Source: an uncultured Christensenellaceae bacterium
GTDB lineage: Bacteria; Bacillota; Clostridia; Christensenellales; Aristaeellaceae
NCBI GenBank assembly: GCA_905234985.1
Contig: CAJOJQ010000029.1
Location: 1 to 45,831 of the forward strand
DNA: 45,831 nucleotides
Direction: 5' to 3'
Of this stretch, positions 8,000-16,397 are shown piece by piece. The position numbers and the translations under genes are program-made. The notes below the pieces were generated by a model. That model saw only the letters and a program-made list of their open reading frames with translations, had not been told where the DNA came from and searched no databases. Position 1 is the stretch's first letter. Every line of letters starts with the position of its first letter.

Positions 8000-9298
8000 A
8001 TGAAGCCTTATCCGGAGATGACAGTGGAGGAACTGAACATTGAGTTATCGCAGCTCAAGGCCCAGTACAAGCGGGTGCAGGCTTTGGGCATGCATTTGGA
8101 CATGAGCCGGGGCAAGCCCTGCCAGGAGCAGCTGGACCTGTCCATGGGCATGATGGACGTGCTGGATTCCTCCAGCGACCTCACCTGCGAGGACGGCACC
8201 GACTGCCGCAACTACGGCCAGCTCACCGGCATTCATGAGGCCCGGGAACTGCTGGGCGACATGATGGAAAACAACCCCAAGGACATCATCATCTATGGCA
8301 ACTCCTCTCTGAACGTGATGTTCGATACCATCAGCCGGGTATGGACCCACGGCGTGATGGGCAGCACCCCCTGGTGCCGCCTGCCGGAGGTGAAATTCCT
8401 GTGCCCCGTGCCGGGCTATGACCGGCATTTTGCCATTACCGAGTATTTCGGCATCAAAATGGTGCCCGTGCCCATGACCCCCACCGGCCCGGATATGGAT
8501 ATCGTGGAAAAGCTGGTGCGGGAGGATGAAACCATCAAGGGCATCTGGTGCGTGCCCAAGTATTCCAATCCCCAGGGCATTTCCTACAGCGACGAAACCG
8601 TGCGCCGCTTCGCACGCTTAGAACCCGCCGCGCCGGACTTCCGCATTTTCTGGGACAACGCCTACGGCATGCACCACCTGTACGACCACAAGCAGGATTA
8701 CCTGATCGAGATTTTAGCGGAGTGCAAGCGGGCAGGCAATCCCGATATGGTGTATAAGTTCGCCTCCACCTCCAAGATCACCTTCCCCGGCAGCGGCATC
8801 GCCGCCATCGCCACCAGCCCCAACAACATGGAGGATTTCGTATCCTATCTGAAACACCAGACCATCGGCCACGACAAGGTGAACCAGCTGCGCCACGTGC
8901 GCTTCTTCGGCGATATCCACGGCATGGTGGAGCATATGCGCAAGCACGCCGACATCATCCGCCCCAAGTTCGAGGCGGTGGAAGCGACCCTGGAACGGGA
9001 CCTGGCGGGGCTGGACGCTGGCACCTGGACCTGCCCCTTAGGCGGCTATTTCATCATGTTCGATTCCCTGCCCGGCTGCGCCAAGGACATCGTGGCCCTG
9101 GCGAAAAAGGCGGGCGTGACCATGACCCCCGCCGGCGCCACCTGGCCCTACGGCAAGGACCCCAACGATTCCAACATCCGCATCGCCCCCACCTATCCCT
9201 GCCTGTCGGATTTGAAAACCGCCATGGAGATTTTTACCCTCTGCGTGCGCATCGTCAGCGCCAAGAAGCTGCTGGCCGAAAAGCAGGCGGCGGCCTGA
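8000..9298 (+). CDS. PLP-dependent class I aminotransferase (AspT/AlaT-like)
   Basis: This encodes 432 residues starting MKPYPEMTVEELN, with GCGAGGG upstream. The PLP-binding lysine is Lys259 in ASTSKITFPGSG, and the cofactor-contact IFWDNAYGMHHL lies about 20-30 residues earlier. DMSRGKPCQEQLDLS near the N-terminus and NYGQLTGIHEARELL match the aspartate aminotransferase group of the Corynebacterium AspT type (Pfam Aminotran_MocR-like). It probably exchanges amino groups between aspartate (or alanine) and 2-oxoglutarate in the cytoplasm. It is monocistronic, between the structured leader and a strong terminator. Confidence 0.85.
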   Translation: MKPYPEMTVEELNIELSQLKAQYKRVQALGMHLDMSRGKPCQEQLDLSMGMMDVLDSSSDLTCEDGTDCRNYGQLTGIHEARELLGDMMENNPKDIIIYGNSSLNVMFDTISRVWTHGVMGSTPWCRLPEVKFLCPVPGYDRHFAITEYFGIKMVPVPMTPTGPDMDIVEKLVREDETIKGIWCVPKYSNPQGISYSDETVRRFARLEPAAPDFRIFWDNAYGMHHLYDHKQDYLIEILAECKRAGNPDMVYKFASTSKITFPGSGIAAIATSPNNMEDFVSYLKHQTIGHDKVNQLRHVRFFGDIHGMVEHMRKHADIIRPKFEAVEATLERDLAGLDAGTWTCPLGGYFIMFDSLPGCAKDIVALAKKAGVTMTPAGATWPYGKDPNDSNIRIAPTYPCLSDLKTAMEIFTLCVRIVSAKKLLAEKQAAA

Positions 9299-9312
9299 AA
9301 CAGCGTATTTGA

Positions 9313-9348
9313 CAAGAGGATCGGCTTTCCCGGCCGATCCTCTTTTTG
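9313..9348 (+). terminator. Terminator of the aminotransferase gene
   Basis: AGAGGATCGGC (9315-9325) pairs perfectly with GCCGATCCTCT (9333-9343), followed by TTTTT. The hairpin also lies just downstream of the convergent kinase gene. Confidence 0.9.
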
Positions 9349-9352
9349 ATGT

Positions 9353-10084
9353 TCAGTTCTTCATCCCCCTATAAGCCACCAGCGCGGCTTCCGGATCCAT
9401 GTTGCACTGCAAACGGCAGAGCTTTACGCACGCGCCTAAGCGCTTTATCAATTCCATGGTTTTCTGCATGGCCGCTTTTTCGGCGGGGCGGTAGGTCTGC
9501 TGAAATAAAACGGGATACAGTTCCTGAAAGGTGGTTTCCTCGATGCGATTTTCCTGCCCTCGGGCGAGCAGGCAGATGGCCCGAAGGGGCACGATGGTAT
9601 TGGTCTGCATGCCTTCCTTCCCGGCCCAGGGGGTGCCGCAGACCTCCGCCCGATCCCCCCGCAGGCGGATCAGGGGCTTATCGCCGTTCACCACGAACGC
9701 GCCGGGAATCTGCGAAAGCCACAGGCGGGTGTGGGTGGTTTTGCCGGTGCCGGAGGGCGCGGTGAACAGGTACGCTTCCCCGTCCACGCACACCGCCGAG
9801 CCGTGCATCAAAAAGGTATCGTACCGCAGCATCCCCACGGCGATTTTGCGGTACACCGCCAGGGTTTCCAAATAGGAATCGGGAAAAAGCTCCCAGGGAA
9901 TCCCTTCCCAGGCCGCTTCCCGGGCGTTTTTGATCTTTTCAAATTCAATATTCGCCTGCCGCACGGACACGGAAAAATCCTCCGCCCCCTGGTAGAGGTA
10001 GGGTTCGCACAGCGCATATACTTCATCGTACAGGCTTTCCACGCCCACGGTGACGCCCGCCAGGGAAACGGTGAACCGCCTCAT
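9353..10084 (-). CDS. HPr kinase-like (HprK-related) protein kinase, putative peptide-modifying enzyme
   Basis: This encodes 243 residues starting MRRFTVSLAGV; the ATG overlaps the TGA of the peptidase gene (ATGA). The P-loop APSGTGKTT (residues 109-117) follows a FLMHGSAV strand, and NGDKPLIR (133-140) follows it. This order is typical of HprK/PEPCK-fold serine kinases rather than eukaryotic-type kinases. The HPr-binding N-terminal domain and usual HprK signature are absent. Relatives accompany PqqD-like proteins in the HPr-rel-A systems and in phosphorylated lasso peptide clusters (PadeK/ThcoK). Here it is the last gene of a PqqD/peptidase/kinase cassette behind a Ser/Thr-rich small protein, which I infer to be its substrate. 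Confidence 0.8.
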   Translation of the reverse strand: MRRFTVSLAGVTVGVESLYDEVYALCEPYLYQGAEDFSVSVRQANIEFEKIKNAREAAWEGIPWELFPDSYLETLAVYRKIAVGMLRYDTFLMHGSAVCVDGEAYLFTAPSGTGKTTHTRLWLSQIPGAFVVNGDKPLIRLRGDRAEVCGTPWAGKEGMQTNTIVPLRAICLLARGQENRIEETTFQELYPVLFQQTYRPAEKAAMQKTMELIKRLGACVKLCRLQCNMDPEAALVAYRGMKN

Positions 10085-10545
10085 CGCCTGAACACCCGCC
10101 TTTTGATCCCGCCCGGCGCTTCGCACGCGAAGTGGATGATCCGCAGCAGAAAAAACCGCGGCCGCCAGGGGGCGCACCACAGCTTCACATACGCCCGGTA
10201 CCAAAGGCTCGAAAAATCCACGTCCTTACCGGCCCGTTTCAATTGCGTCATCACGCCTAACACATCCTGGGGCGGCACGTCCTCGCCGGACACGCAGTTG
10301 TCCCCCACGATCCAGAACCGCCCGTCCGCATGCCGTTTCAGCACCCGATGCAGCACATACACCCTCCGGCCGTTCTCCGGCGGGCGGCGGAACAGCACCA
10401 CGTCGTATTTCCGGATATCCTCCGGGCTTCGCTTTTCGATCACCCACACGTCCCGGCCCGCACGGATCAGGGGCCGCATGCTCACGCCCTGGTTGGTGTA
10501 CGCCACGCGCCCCGTTTTTTCCAGTTCCTCCGCGATGCTGTTCAT
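10081..10545 (-). CDS. S24/S26-family signal peptidase-like protease
   Basis: This encodes 154 residues. GVSMRPLI holds the presumed nucleophile Ser22. RVYVLHRVLKR places His66 where bacterial signal peptidases have lysine, as in the archaeal/ER (SipW-like) type with a Ser-His pair. IVGDN (79-83) is the conserved box E. There is no N-terminal membrane anchor. The C-terminus (about 120-150) is hydrophobic and basic (SLWYRAYVKLW, RFFLLRIIHFA), possibly a membrane-associated helix. The start ATG overlaps the TGA of the PqqD-like gene, and the stop overlaps the kinase start. It probably removes the leader of the linked small protein; this is inferred from context. Confidence 0.75.
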   Translation of the reverse strand: MNSIAEELEKTGRVAYTNQGVSMRPLIRAGRDVWVIEKRSPEDIRKYDVVLFRRPPENGRRVYVLHRVLKRHADGRFWIVGDNCVSGEDVPPQDVLGVMTQLKRAGKDVDFSSLWYRAYVKLWCAPWRPRFFLLRIIHFACEAPGGIKRRVFRR

Positions 10546-10814
10546 GACGCGATCAGCAGCCCTTCCCGGATGAGCTTATTCAGGAAAGGAGCCAGCATTT
10601 CCCCGATTTCCCGATCCGTGGATTCCGGGTATTTTTCTTTCAGGGCTTTGTGTACCGCCTCCGGGGTGGTGTCCTCCCCCAGCAATTCCAAAATGAACGC
10701 GGAGGATTCGTTCAATTTCAGCATCCCGTGAAAATCCTCGGCGTGTTCCCCAATGGGTACGGCGGCGATTTCGCCCCCCATGTCCATGACGGTAAATTCA
10801 TAGCGCAGCTTCAT
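10542..10814 (-). CDS. PqqD-family protein (RiPP recognition element)
   Basis: This encodes 90 residues starting MKLRYEFTVMDMGG; the start is set by GGGAGGAAACC upstream, and an in-frame ATG six codons earlier coincides with that binding site. The core GMLKLNESSAFILELLGEDTT is the PqqD fold (beta strands, then a winged helix), followed by AVHKALKEKYP and FLNKLIREGLL. PqqD-like proteins bind the leader of ribosomally made peptides and present them to modifying enzymes. It is ATGA-coupled to the peptidase. No radical SAM enzyme is encoded nearby, so the presented client probably meets the kinase and peptidase instead. Confidence 0.85.
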   Translation of the reverse strand: MKLRYEFTVMDMGGEIAAVPIGEHAEDFHGMLKLNESSAFILELLGEDTTPEAVHKALKEKYPESTDREIGEMLAPFLNKLIREGLLIAS

Positions 10815-10864
10815 ATGGCGGTTTCCTCCCATGGCTGATCAATAATTTTCCCGAACGGAAAAGG

Positions 10865-10906
10865 AAAAACCGCCCATGCGGTATAAAACATCGGCATAAG
10901 CGGTTT
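10865..10906 (-). terminator. Attenuator-like terminator between the small protein and the PqqD cassette
   Basis: On the minus strand AAACCGC (10906-10900), then an inner ATGC/GCAT pair, then GCGGTTT (10873-10867) with a T run. It lies in the 139-base gap between the Ser/Thr-rich gene and the PqqD gene. Partial read-through would make much more of the first product than of the enzymes. Confidence 0.7.
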
Positions 10907-10953
10907 AAAGCTATTCAACAATACATCACGATAATAAAGAATTATAGCTGTAC

Positions 10954-11355
10954 TTACTGCTGCTGATAGAATGTATACGTGGTAACGCCGCTCTCATCAT
11001 TGGTGGAAGAATCCCCATAAATATATGACCCGTATCCTTTAGACGAGGAAGAACTCCACTCATTCCAAGCATCCTGTAATGATTTAGGCCCTTCATTAGT
11101 ACTCAAACTTATATTATTTGCCGAAGTATTGCTCGGAATACCATAGGCACTGCTCATCTGGCCGATCAAACCAGAAATACTGTTACTCCCCGTAGTACTG
11201 GTTGTACTTGGGAAGTGCCATCCCATATTATAGGCCCCGCCATATACACTGAATCCGTTTCCAGTGATTGAAAAGCGTCTTCCCATACTCAGCGCAACAA
11301 CATCTTCATTTTCAAAACGCACAACTTCCACTTCGGGATTTACCATCTTTGCCAT
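10954..11355 (-). CDS. Ser/Thr-rich small protein, candidate RiPP precursor
   Basis: This encodes 133 residues starting MAKMVNPEVEVV, with AGAGGTG upstream; an upstream in-frame start lacks a site. The N-terminal 22 residues (VNPEVEVVRFENEDVVAL) are charged and leader-like. The rest is 31% Ser+Thr (35 residues), rich in G, N and Y, has no cysteine, and includes WSSSSSKGYGSY and a C-terminal QQQ. It has no signal peptide, so export would need the linked ABC transporter. Base composition is clearly lower in GC than its neighbours. It has its own strong promoter and is followed by an attenuator and the PqqD/peptidase/kinase genes. Function as a phosphorylated, leader-cleaved peptide is inference; I recognise no family. 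Confidence 0.65.
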   Translation of the reverse strand: MAKMVNPEVEVVRFENEDVVALSMGRRFSITGNGFSVYGGAYNMGWHFPSTTSTTGSNSISGLIGQMSSAYGIPSNTSANNISLSTNEGPKSLQDAWNEWSSSSSKGYGSYIYGDSSTNDESGVTTYTFYQQQ

Positions 11356-11432
11356 ACAGAGGACACCTCTTTCTGTTTCAATATCACCCACATCCGACGG
11401 GAAACAGACTGCCGTCCTCTATGGTTATGGAC

Positions 11433-11461
11433 AGTATAGCACATTTTCCCACCCTCTGCAA
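11433..11461 (-). promoter_or_regulatory. Promoter of the candidate precursor gene
   Basis: On the minus strand TTGCAG (11461-11456) and TATACT (11438-11433) with a 17-base spacer and TGC just before the -10. The leader to the ATG is about 75 bases. Confidence 0.75.
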
Positions 11462-11552
11462 GAGAGAAATTGAAATCCCATCAACTTTTTTGCCAATCTT
11501 TTACCAGTTTTTCAAGCGCGTCTGCCGCGGCGGGCGGCTGAACGGCCGCGTT

Positions 11553-12620
11553 TTATGAAAGGATCCGGAAAACCCCTTTTTTGACCAGGGTAATCGCCCC
11601 GCACAGCAGCAGGCACACCCCATACACGATGATCCCGGCAAATCGCGCCGCAATGCCGTAAAACTGGGGCAGCGCCAGGCTGGTGAGCAGCAGCATGCCG
11701 TAATACACCGGATTGGCCAGGGCGTATATCCGCTTGGCGTATTTCCCGCCCTGGCTGGAAAAGAACGTGCGCTTCATTTGGGGCCGGGAAACCGCCCAGC
11801 CGCAAACGGCGGCGGCCATGACGCCAAAACCCATCATATGGCCCTGATACACCAGCTTGCCGATCCGAACCAGCCAGTAGATTTCCCCGAAGGCCAGCCC
11901 CGCCCCCAGCACGAACACCAGAACGTACACCCAGCCCTTCACGGTTTTGAGCCACTCCGTTTTCTCCCGAAGGAACCTGCCCAGCAGCACATAGGGCAGG
12001 GCGCGGGTGAGGAAGCCGCCGGGGATATACGTGTAATCGTAAATCCGGAAGCCGATCACCCCGGCCAGCTCGCCCGCCAGCAGCATGAAGATCATGCTCG
12101 CCGCCATGATGAGCTTATAATACTTCATTCCCCAGAACCAATTGACGATCAGCAGGATCACGTAGGCGTACAGCAGGGCCTGGATGAACCAGATGTTGGC
12201 GCCGATGTTGAAGGGCCACAGGTTGAGTACGAAGAAATTGAACATCGTCCGCCTGCGTATGACCTCCGGCATCCATTCCACCCCGTCCACCGTCAGCAGG
12301 GCCAAATTGAGCAGGAAGTAGCAGACGGCCATCAGCCCGAAGGTGAGCAGGGCGCGCTGAATGGCGCGCGTCAGTTTTTTCATGCGGATGTACCGGTGTT
12401 CCACCAGCACGAAATAGCCGGACAGGATAAAAAACGCGGGAATGGCGAAGCCGGACAGGGCGGCAACCAGGCCGATGCCGTCCGGGAAGCCAAAGGACCA
12501 GAAGCAGATAAAGGGCATGAGAAAAAATTTCAGCAGGTCCGCGCCCCGGTTATGCTGCATACCGTCCGGGGGCGATTGGGCGGGTATCCTGACCGTCGCT
12601 TGGGCGTTTTGTTCCGTCAT
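11553..12620 (-). CDS. Acyltransferase-3 family membrane protein
   Basis: This encodes 355 residues starting MTEQNAQATV; the ATG overlaps the TGA of the ABC exporter (ATGA). About ten membrane segments are visible (for example VAALSGFAIPAFFILSGYF, IWFIQALLYAYVILLIVNWF, VYVLVFVLGAGLAFGEIYW, IIVYGVCLLLCGAITLV). The topology and FFILSGYF/WFIQALL features match the Acyl_transf_3 family that O-acetylates or acylates exported sugars and peptides. The usual N-terminal R-H pair is not obvious; the N-terminus has MQHNRGADLLKFF instead. It could modify the exported product, but the link is based only on coupling to the exporter. Confidence 0.7.
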   Translation of the reverse strand: MTEQNAQATVRIPAQSPPDGMQHNRGADLLKFFLMPFICFWSFGFPDGIGLVAALSGFAIPAFFILSGYFVLVEHRYIRMKKLTRAIQRALLTFGLMAVCYFLLNLALLTVDGVEWMPEVIRRRTMFNFFVLNLWPFNIGANIWFIQALLYAYVILLIVNWFWGMKYYKLIMAASMIFMLLAGELAGVIGFRIYDYTYIPGGFLTRALPYVLLGRFLREKTEWLKTVKGWVYVLVFVLGAGLAFGEIYWLVRIGKLVYQGHMMGFGVMAAAVCGWAVSRPQMKRTFFSSQGGKYAKRIYALANPVYYGMLLLTSLALPQFYGIAARFAGIIVYGVCLLLCGAITLVKKGVFRILS

Positions 12621-14538
12621 ACGTTCCACCAGCCTTTATTGGTATTCTGTCCAAGGGCTTTCGTTTCTTCCCTGGGCTGCAGGGGGCTTTGCAACTGTAC
12701 GGTTTCCCGTCGGCGCGCGGGCGCGGGTTCCGGCGGCAGCTCGGCGTACCGCCGCATGAGGCGCTCCGCCTCGGCCCGATCCGTTTCGGTGATCCCGTCC
12801 TCCGTGATCCGGTAAATGCGGGAACAGAGCTTCAGGGCGCTGGGCCGGTGAGTGGCTATGACGATCACCTTGTTGGGGTCGCGCTGGATGATATGATGCA
12901 GCACCCGTTCCTCCGTTTCCACGTCCAGGGCGCTGGTGGCTTCGTCCAGCAGCAGGATGGGCGAGCGGCGGATCAGCGCCCGGGCAATGGAAATCCGCTG
13001 GGCCTGACCCTCGGAAATGCCGCGCCCCCGCTCCCGCAGCACTCCGTTGACGCCGCCGGGCAGCGCCTCCACAAACTCCCAGGCGCAGGCGGTTTTCAGG
13101 GCCTCGATGATTTCCTCGTCGGTGGCGTCCTCCCGCACGATGCGCATGTTTTCGGCGATGGTGCCGGACAGCATGGCGTTGCCCTGGGGCACGTAGGCGA
13201 AGAACCGCCGCGCGTCGGCGTTCATGGGCACGGCCACGCCGTCCGCGCCCACGAGGGAAACGCCGCCCTCCTGGGGAGAAAGCATGCCCAAAAGCAAGCG
13301 CATCAGCGTGGTTTTTCCGCCGCCGGAGGAGGCCAGCACCGCCACGATTTCCCCGGGCCGGGCTTCAAAGCTGGCGTCCCGGTAAACGGTCTGCTGCTCC
13401 TGATAGCTGAAAGAAACGTGGGACAGCCGGACGGTCAGTCCGCCCGCGGCCTGCTTTGCCAGCTGCTCCGCCGCCCGTTCGTCGTGGATTTCCCGGGGCA
13501 GGTCGATCAGCTCCCGGATGCGGTGGGCCGAAACGGAGGAATTGAGCATGCCCGGAATGGTGCCCACCAGATCGTTAAAGCGGCCGGACAGATTGGCCCG
13601 CTGCTGCAAAAAGAAGGTCATATCGCCGTAGAGGATCTGCCCGTTCCACAGCCGGTACAGGCAGTAGCCGAAGGCGGCCATGGAAACGGCGGTGGATACC
13701 AGGGTGAGCATGATCCTGGATTTGATTTCAAACTTGTTGTAATCCAGGTTGTATTCCTTGAACTTTTTCTGCCAGTCCCGCAGGCGGCGGGAATAATAGC
13801 CAAACACGCCGAAGGACTTGATCATATCGAAGTTGAAAAAGGTTTCCACTTCAAAGCCCATCATCTGGGAGTTCAGCTCCAGCACCCGCTTGCGGTACTG
13901 CTTCATTCTGCGCATGATGTAGCGGCTCATGCCCAGCAGGAACGGCGCGGACAGCAGGGCGATCCACGCCATGGCGGGGTCCATGCGGAACAGGATGATG
14001 AACGTGGCGGCAAAGGTATAAATGTTGATGATCAGGTTGGGGATCCAGTTGATGGCGTTGGCGGCAATGGTGCCCACGTCGCCGTTAAAGCGGTTGAGCA
14101 AATCGCCGCTGGGATAGCGCTCAGCTCCGCCCAGCGGGCGTCCATGATCCGGTCGAAAATCTCGCCCTGAATATCGTTGTTCACATAAATGGAAATGCGG
14201 GTGAAAATGCGGCTGCTGACGCTGGACAGCGCCAGGGAAAAAAGCGTCATGCCCAGCATGGCGCAAATCAGCACCCATAGCTGCTCGCGTTCCTGCCCCA
14301 CCACGATGTTGATGAGGATGCGGCCCACATAGGACGAACCCAGGGACAGGGTGGAACCCACGATGCCCATGACCGTATAAAAAATCACGATCCAGCGGTA
14401 CTTCTTCGTAAAGCTGAAAATCCATTTCCAATCGCCAATGAATTCGGACAGGGTGCCGTCCGTCATATGCTTTATGATGGCCTGGATGGCGTCGCTTTGA
14501 AAAAAACGGTTCAGGCCCGTGTATTTGGGTTCTTCCAC
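12617..14538 (-). pseudogene. ABC exporter (MsbA-like, TMD-NBD), frameshifted
   Basis: The start is a GTG (VEEPKYTGLNRFF) with GGAAGGAGG upstream. The transmembrane half is in one frame up to IFDRIMDARWAELS. From RYPSGDLLNRFNGDV the frame changes, near 14115-14120. The length of 1922 bases is one short of 641 codons, so a single base is missing (AGC-CGC reads AGCGC). The rest is complete: Walker A LASSGGGKTTL, Q-loop YVPQGNAM, an unusual signature GISEGQAQR instead of LSGGQ, Walker B ILLLDEATSALD, and H-loop ATHRP. It has no C39 peptidase domain, so any leader processing must be separate, fitting the S26-like protease of the next cluster. If the frameshift is real, export is lost. Confidence 0.85.
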
Positions 14539-14770
14539 GGCGTCCGCGCCTCCTTCCGGTCCTTTTTCGGGGCGGATGAAACGCCCTTTTTCGTATTTTA
14601 TCACAATTTTTCCCGTTTTTGTACCGTTTTTCCGTAATTTTCCCGTCGGCCCTGCGTTCGGCGACGATTGGGGAGTGTTTGCATTTGTCGTTTTCAGCAA
14701 CATTTTTTCTGCTTTTTTGGAACCCTTGAAGAAAAAGCTGAAATTTTTCCCGTTTTATGCGCAAATCCGA

Positions 14771-14798
14771 TTGACTTTTCCCCGCTTCGGATGATAAT
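14771..14798 (+). promoter_or_regulatory. Promoter of the HTH-UDP-sugar dehydrogenase operon
   Basis: TTGACT (14771-14776) and GATAAT (14793-14798) with a 16-base spacer; TAATAT overlaps as an alternative -10. The start codon is at 14877. Confidence 0.65.
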
Positions 14799-14831
14799 AT
14801 AAAAACATGTTCGGGATGGCCCGTTCTTCTT

Positions 14832-14848
14832 TGTTGCTGTCAGCAACA
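14832..14848. promoter_or_regulatory. Perfect palindrome in the leader, putative operator
   Basis: TGTTGCTG-T-CAGCAACA is a 17-base palindrome with a single central base, placed about 30 bases after the presumed transcription start and 29 bases before the ATG. The 11-mer TCAGCAACATT recurs at 14694-14704, 146 bases upstream. The downstream gene encodes its own XRE domain, so autoregulation is likely. Confidence 0.55.
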
Positions 14849-14876
14849 TTCAATCAATGTTTTGAGGAGAGTTCCC

Positions 14877-16379
14877 ATGAAAAGGCTGTCTCTGCCCCTG
14901 CTTTCGGATACGGTGGTCGCCCGCCGGAAAGCGCTGAAAATCACCCAGGCGCAATTGGCCCAGAAAACCGGCATGAACCGGTCCGTGCTGAGCAAGCTGG
15001 AATCCCAGGAATACACCCCCTCCATTCCCCAGCTGGAAGCGCTGGCAGAGGCGCTGGGCTTTGAGCCTACCGACCTGTACGCGGAAGAAGCCGCCCCCGC
15101 GGAGCAGACCGAGCCGTCCCGCCGCATCGCCGTGGCGGGCGCGGGGTATGTGGGCCTGTCTCTTGCGGTGCTGCTGAGCCAGCGCAACGAAGTGACCTGC
15201 GTGGATATCGTGCCGGAAAAGGTGGAAAAGCTGAACCGCCTGGAATCGCCCATTCAGGACGAGTACATCGAAAAGTTCTTCGCCGAGGCGAAGGAGGGCA
15301 AGCGCGCCCTGCATTTGACCGCCACCGCCGACGGGGCCGGGGCTTACGCGGACGCCGATTTCATCATCGTGGCCGCCCCCACCAATTACGACCCCAAGCA
15401 GAATTTCTTCGACTGCTCCGCCGTGGAGGCGGTGATCGGCCTGATCCTGCAAGCCACGGCCCACCGGGCGCAAAAGCCCGCCATCATCATCAAATCCACC
15501 GTGCCCGTGGGGTATACCGTGTACGCCAGGCGGAAATTCCAGGCGGACAACATTCTGTTCAGCCCCGAATTCCTGCGGGAATCCAAGGCTCTGTACGATA
15601 ACCTGTACCCCTCCCGCATCATCGTGGGCATGAACGAACAGACGGAACCGGCGGCCCGCGCCTTCGCCGCCCTGCTGCGGCAGGCGGCCCTGAAAAATCC
15701 CGTGGAAACCCTGTTCATGGGCTTTACGGAGGCGGAGGCCACCAAGCTGTTCGTGAACACCTATTTGGCCCTGCGCGTTTCCTATTTTAATGAACTGGAC
15801 ACCTACGCCGAGATCAAAGGGCTGAAAACCGCCCCCATCATCCGGGGCGTTTGCTTAGACCCCCGGGTGGGCGATTATTACAACAACCCCTCCTTCGGCT
15901 ACGGCGGCTACTGTCTGCCCAAGGATACCAAGCAGCTTTTGGCCAATTATCAGGACGTGCCCCAGACCCTGATCCAGGCCATCGTGGAATCCAACCGCAC
16001 CCGGAAGGATTTCATCGCCGACCGGGTGCTGGAAGTCGCGGGCACCTACGGCAACAGCGAATCCTTCTCCGCCGCCCGGGAAAAGAAGCAGAAGCAAATC
16101 GTGGTGGGCGTGTACCGCCTGACCATGAAAGCCAATTCCGATAACTTCCGCCAGTCCTCCATCCAGGGCGTGATGAAGCGCATCAAGGCCAAGGGCGCTA
16201 CCGTCGTCATCTACGAACCCACCCTGGAGGACGGCAGCACCTTCTTCGGCAGCCTGGTGGTGAACGATCTGAAGAAGTTCAAAAAAATGTGCGGCTGCAT
16301 CATCGCCAACCGCTACGACAGCGCCCTGGACGACGTTTCCGAAAAAGTATACACCCGCGACCTGTTCCGCCGCGACTAA
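14877..16379 (+). CDS. XRE-HTH fused to UDP-sugar 6-dehydrogenase
   Basis: This encodes 500 residues from the ATG at 14877 with GAGGAGAG upstream. Residues 13-68 form a complete XRE helix-turn-helix ([28 protein letters not shown]). A short linker is followed by a full UDP-glucose/GDP-mannose dehydrogenase: NAD motif [10 protein letters not shown] (85-94), [18 protein letters not shown], and the catalytic cysteine Cys346 in [10 protein letters not shown]. The enzyme oxidises a UDP-sugar to its uronate using two NAD+. The fused DNA-binding domain suggests a trigger enzyme that senses substrate or NADH and controls its own operon. It heads an operon with a galactokinase-like gene (18 bases on) and a nucleotidyltransferase. 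Confidence 0.9.
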   Translation: MKRLSLPLLSDTVVARRKALKITQAQLAQKTGMNRSVLSKLESQEYTPSIPQLEALAEALGFEPTDLYAEEAAPAEQTEPSRRIAVAGAGYVGLSLAVLLSQRNEVTCVDIVPEKVEKLNRLESPIQDEYIEKFFAEAKEGKRALHLTATADGAGAYADADFIIVAAPTNYDPKQNFFDCSAVEAVIGLILQATAHRAQKPAIIIKSTVPVGYTVYARRKFQADNILFSPEFLRESKALYDNLYPSRIIVGMNEQTEPAARAFAALLRQAALKNPVETLFMGFTEAEATKLFVNTYLALRVSYFNELDTYAEIKGLKTAPIIRGVCLDPRVGDYYNNPSFGYGGYCLPKDTKQLLANYQDVPQTLIQAIVESNRTRKDFIADRVLEVAGTYGNSESFSAAREKKQKQIVVGVYRLTMKANSDNFRQSSIQGVMKRIKAKGATVVIYEPTLEDGSTFFGSLVVNDLKKFKKMCGCIIANRYDSALDDVSEKVYTRDLFRRD

Positions 16380-16397
16380 TAATATGAGGTGAAAAAA

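Noticed and set aside
7860..8000. T-box or other named riboswitch before the aminotransferase
   Set aside because: The conserved T-box AGGGTGG-ACC-GCG element is missing and no other class was recognised.
11778..14170. Large plus-strand open frames across the acyltransferase and exporter
   Set aside because: They are antisense to genes with clear motifs and have no ribosome binding sites or recognisable domains.
9353..14538. Lasso peptide cluster
   Set aside because: PqqD-like and HprK-like genes occur in lasso clusters, but the asparagine-synthetase-like cyclase and transglutaminase-like protease are absent and the small protein is too long.
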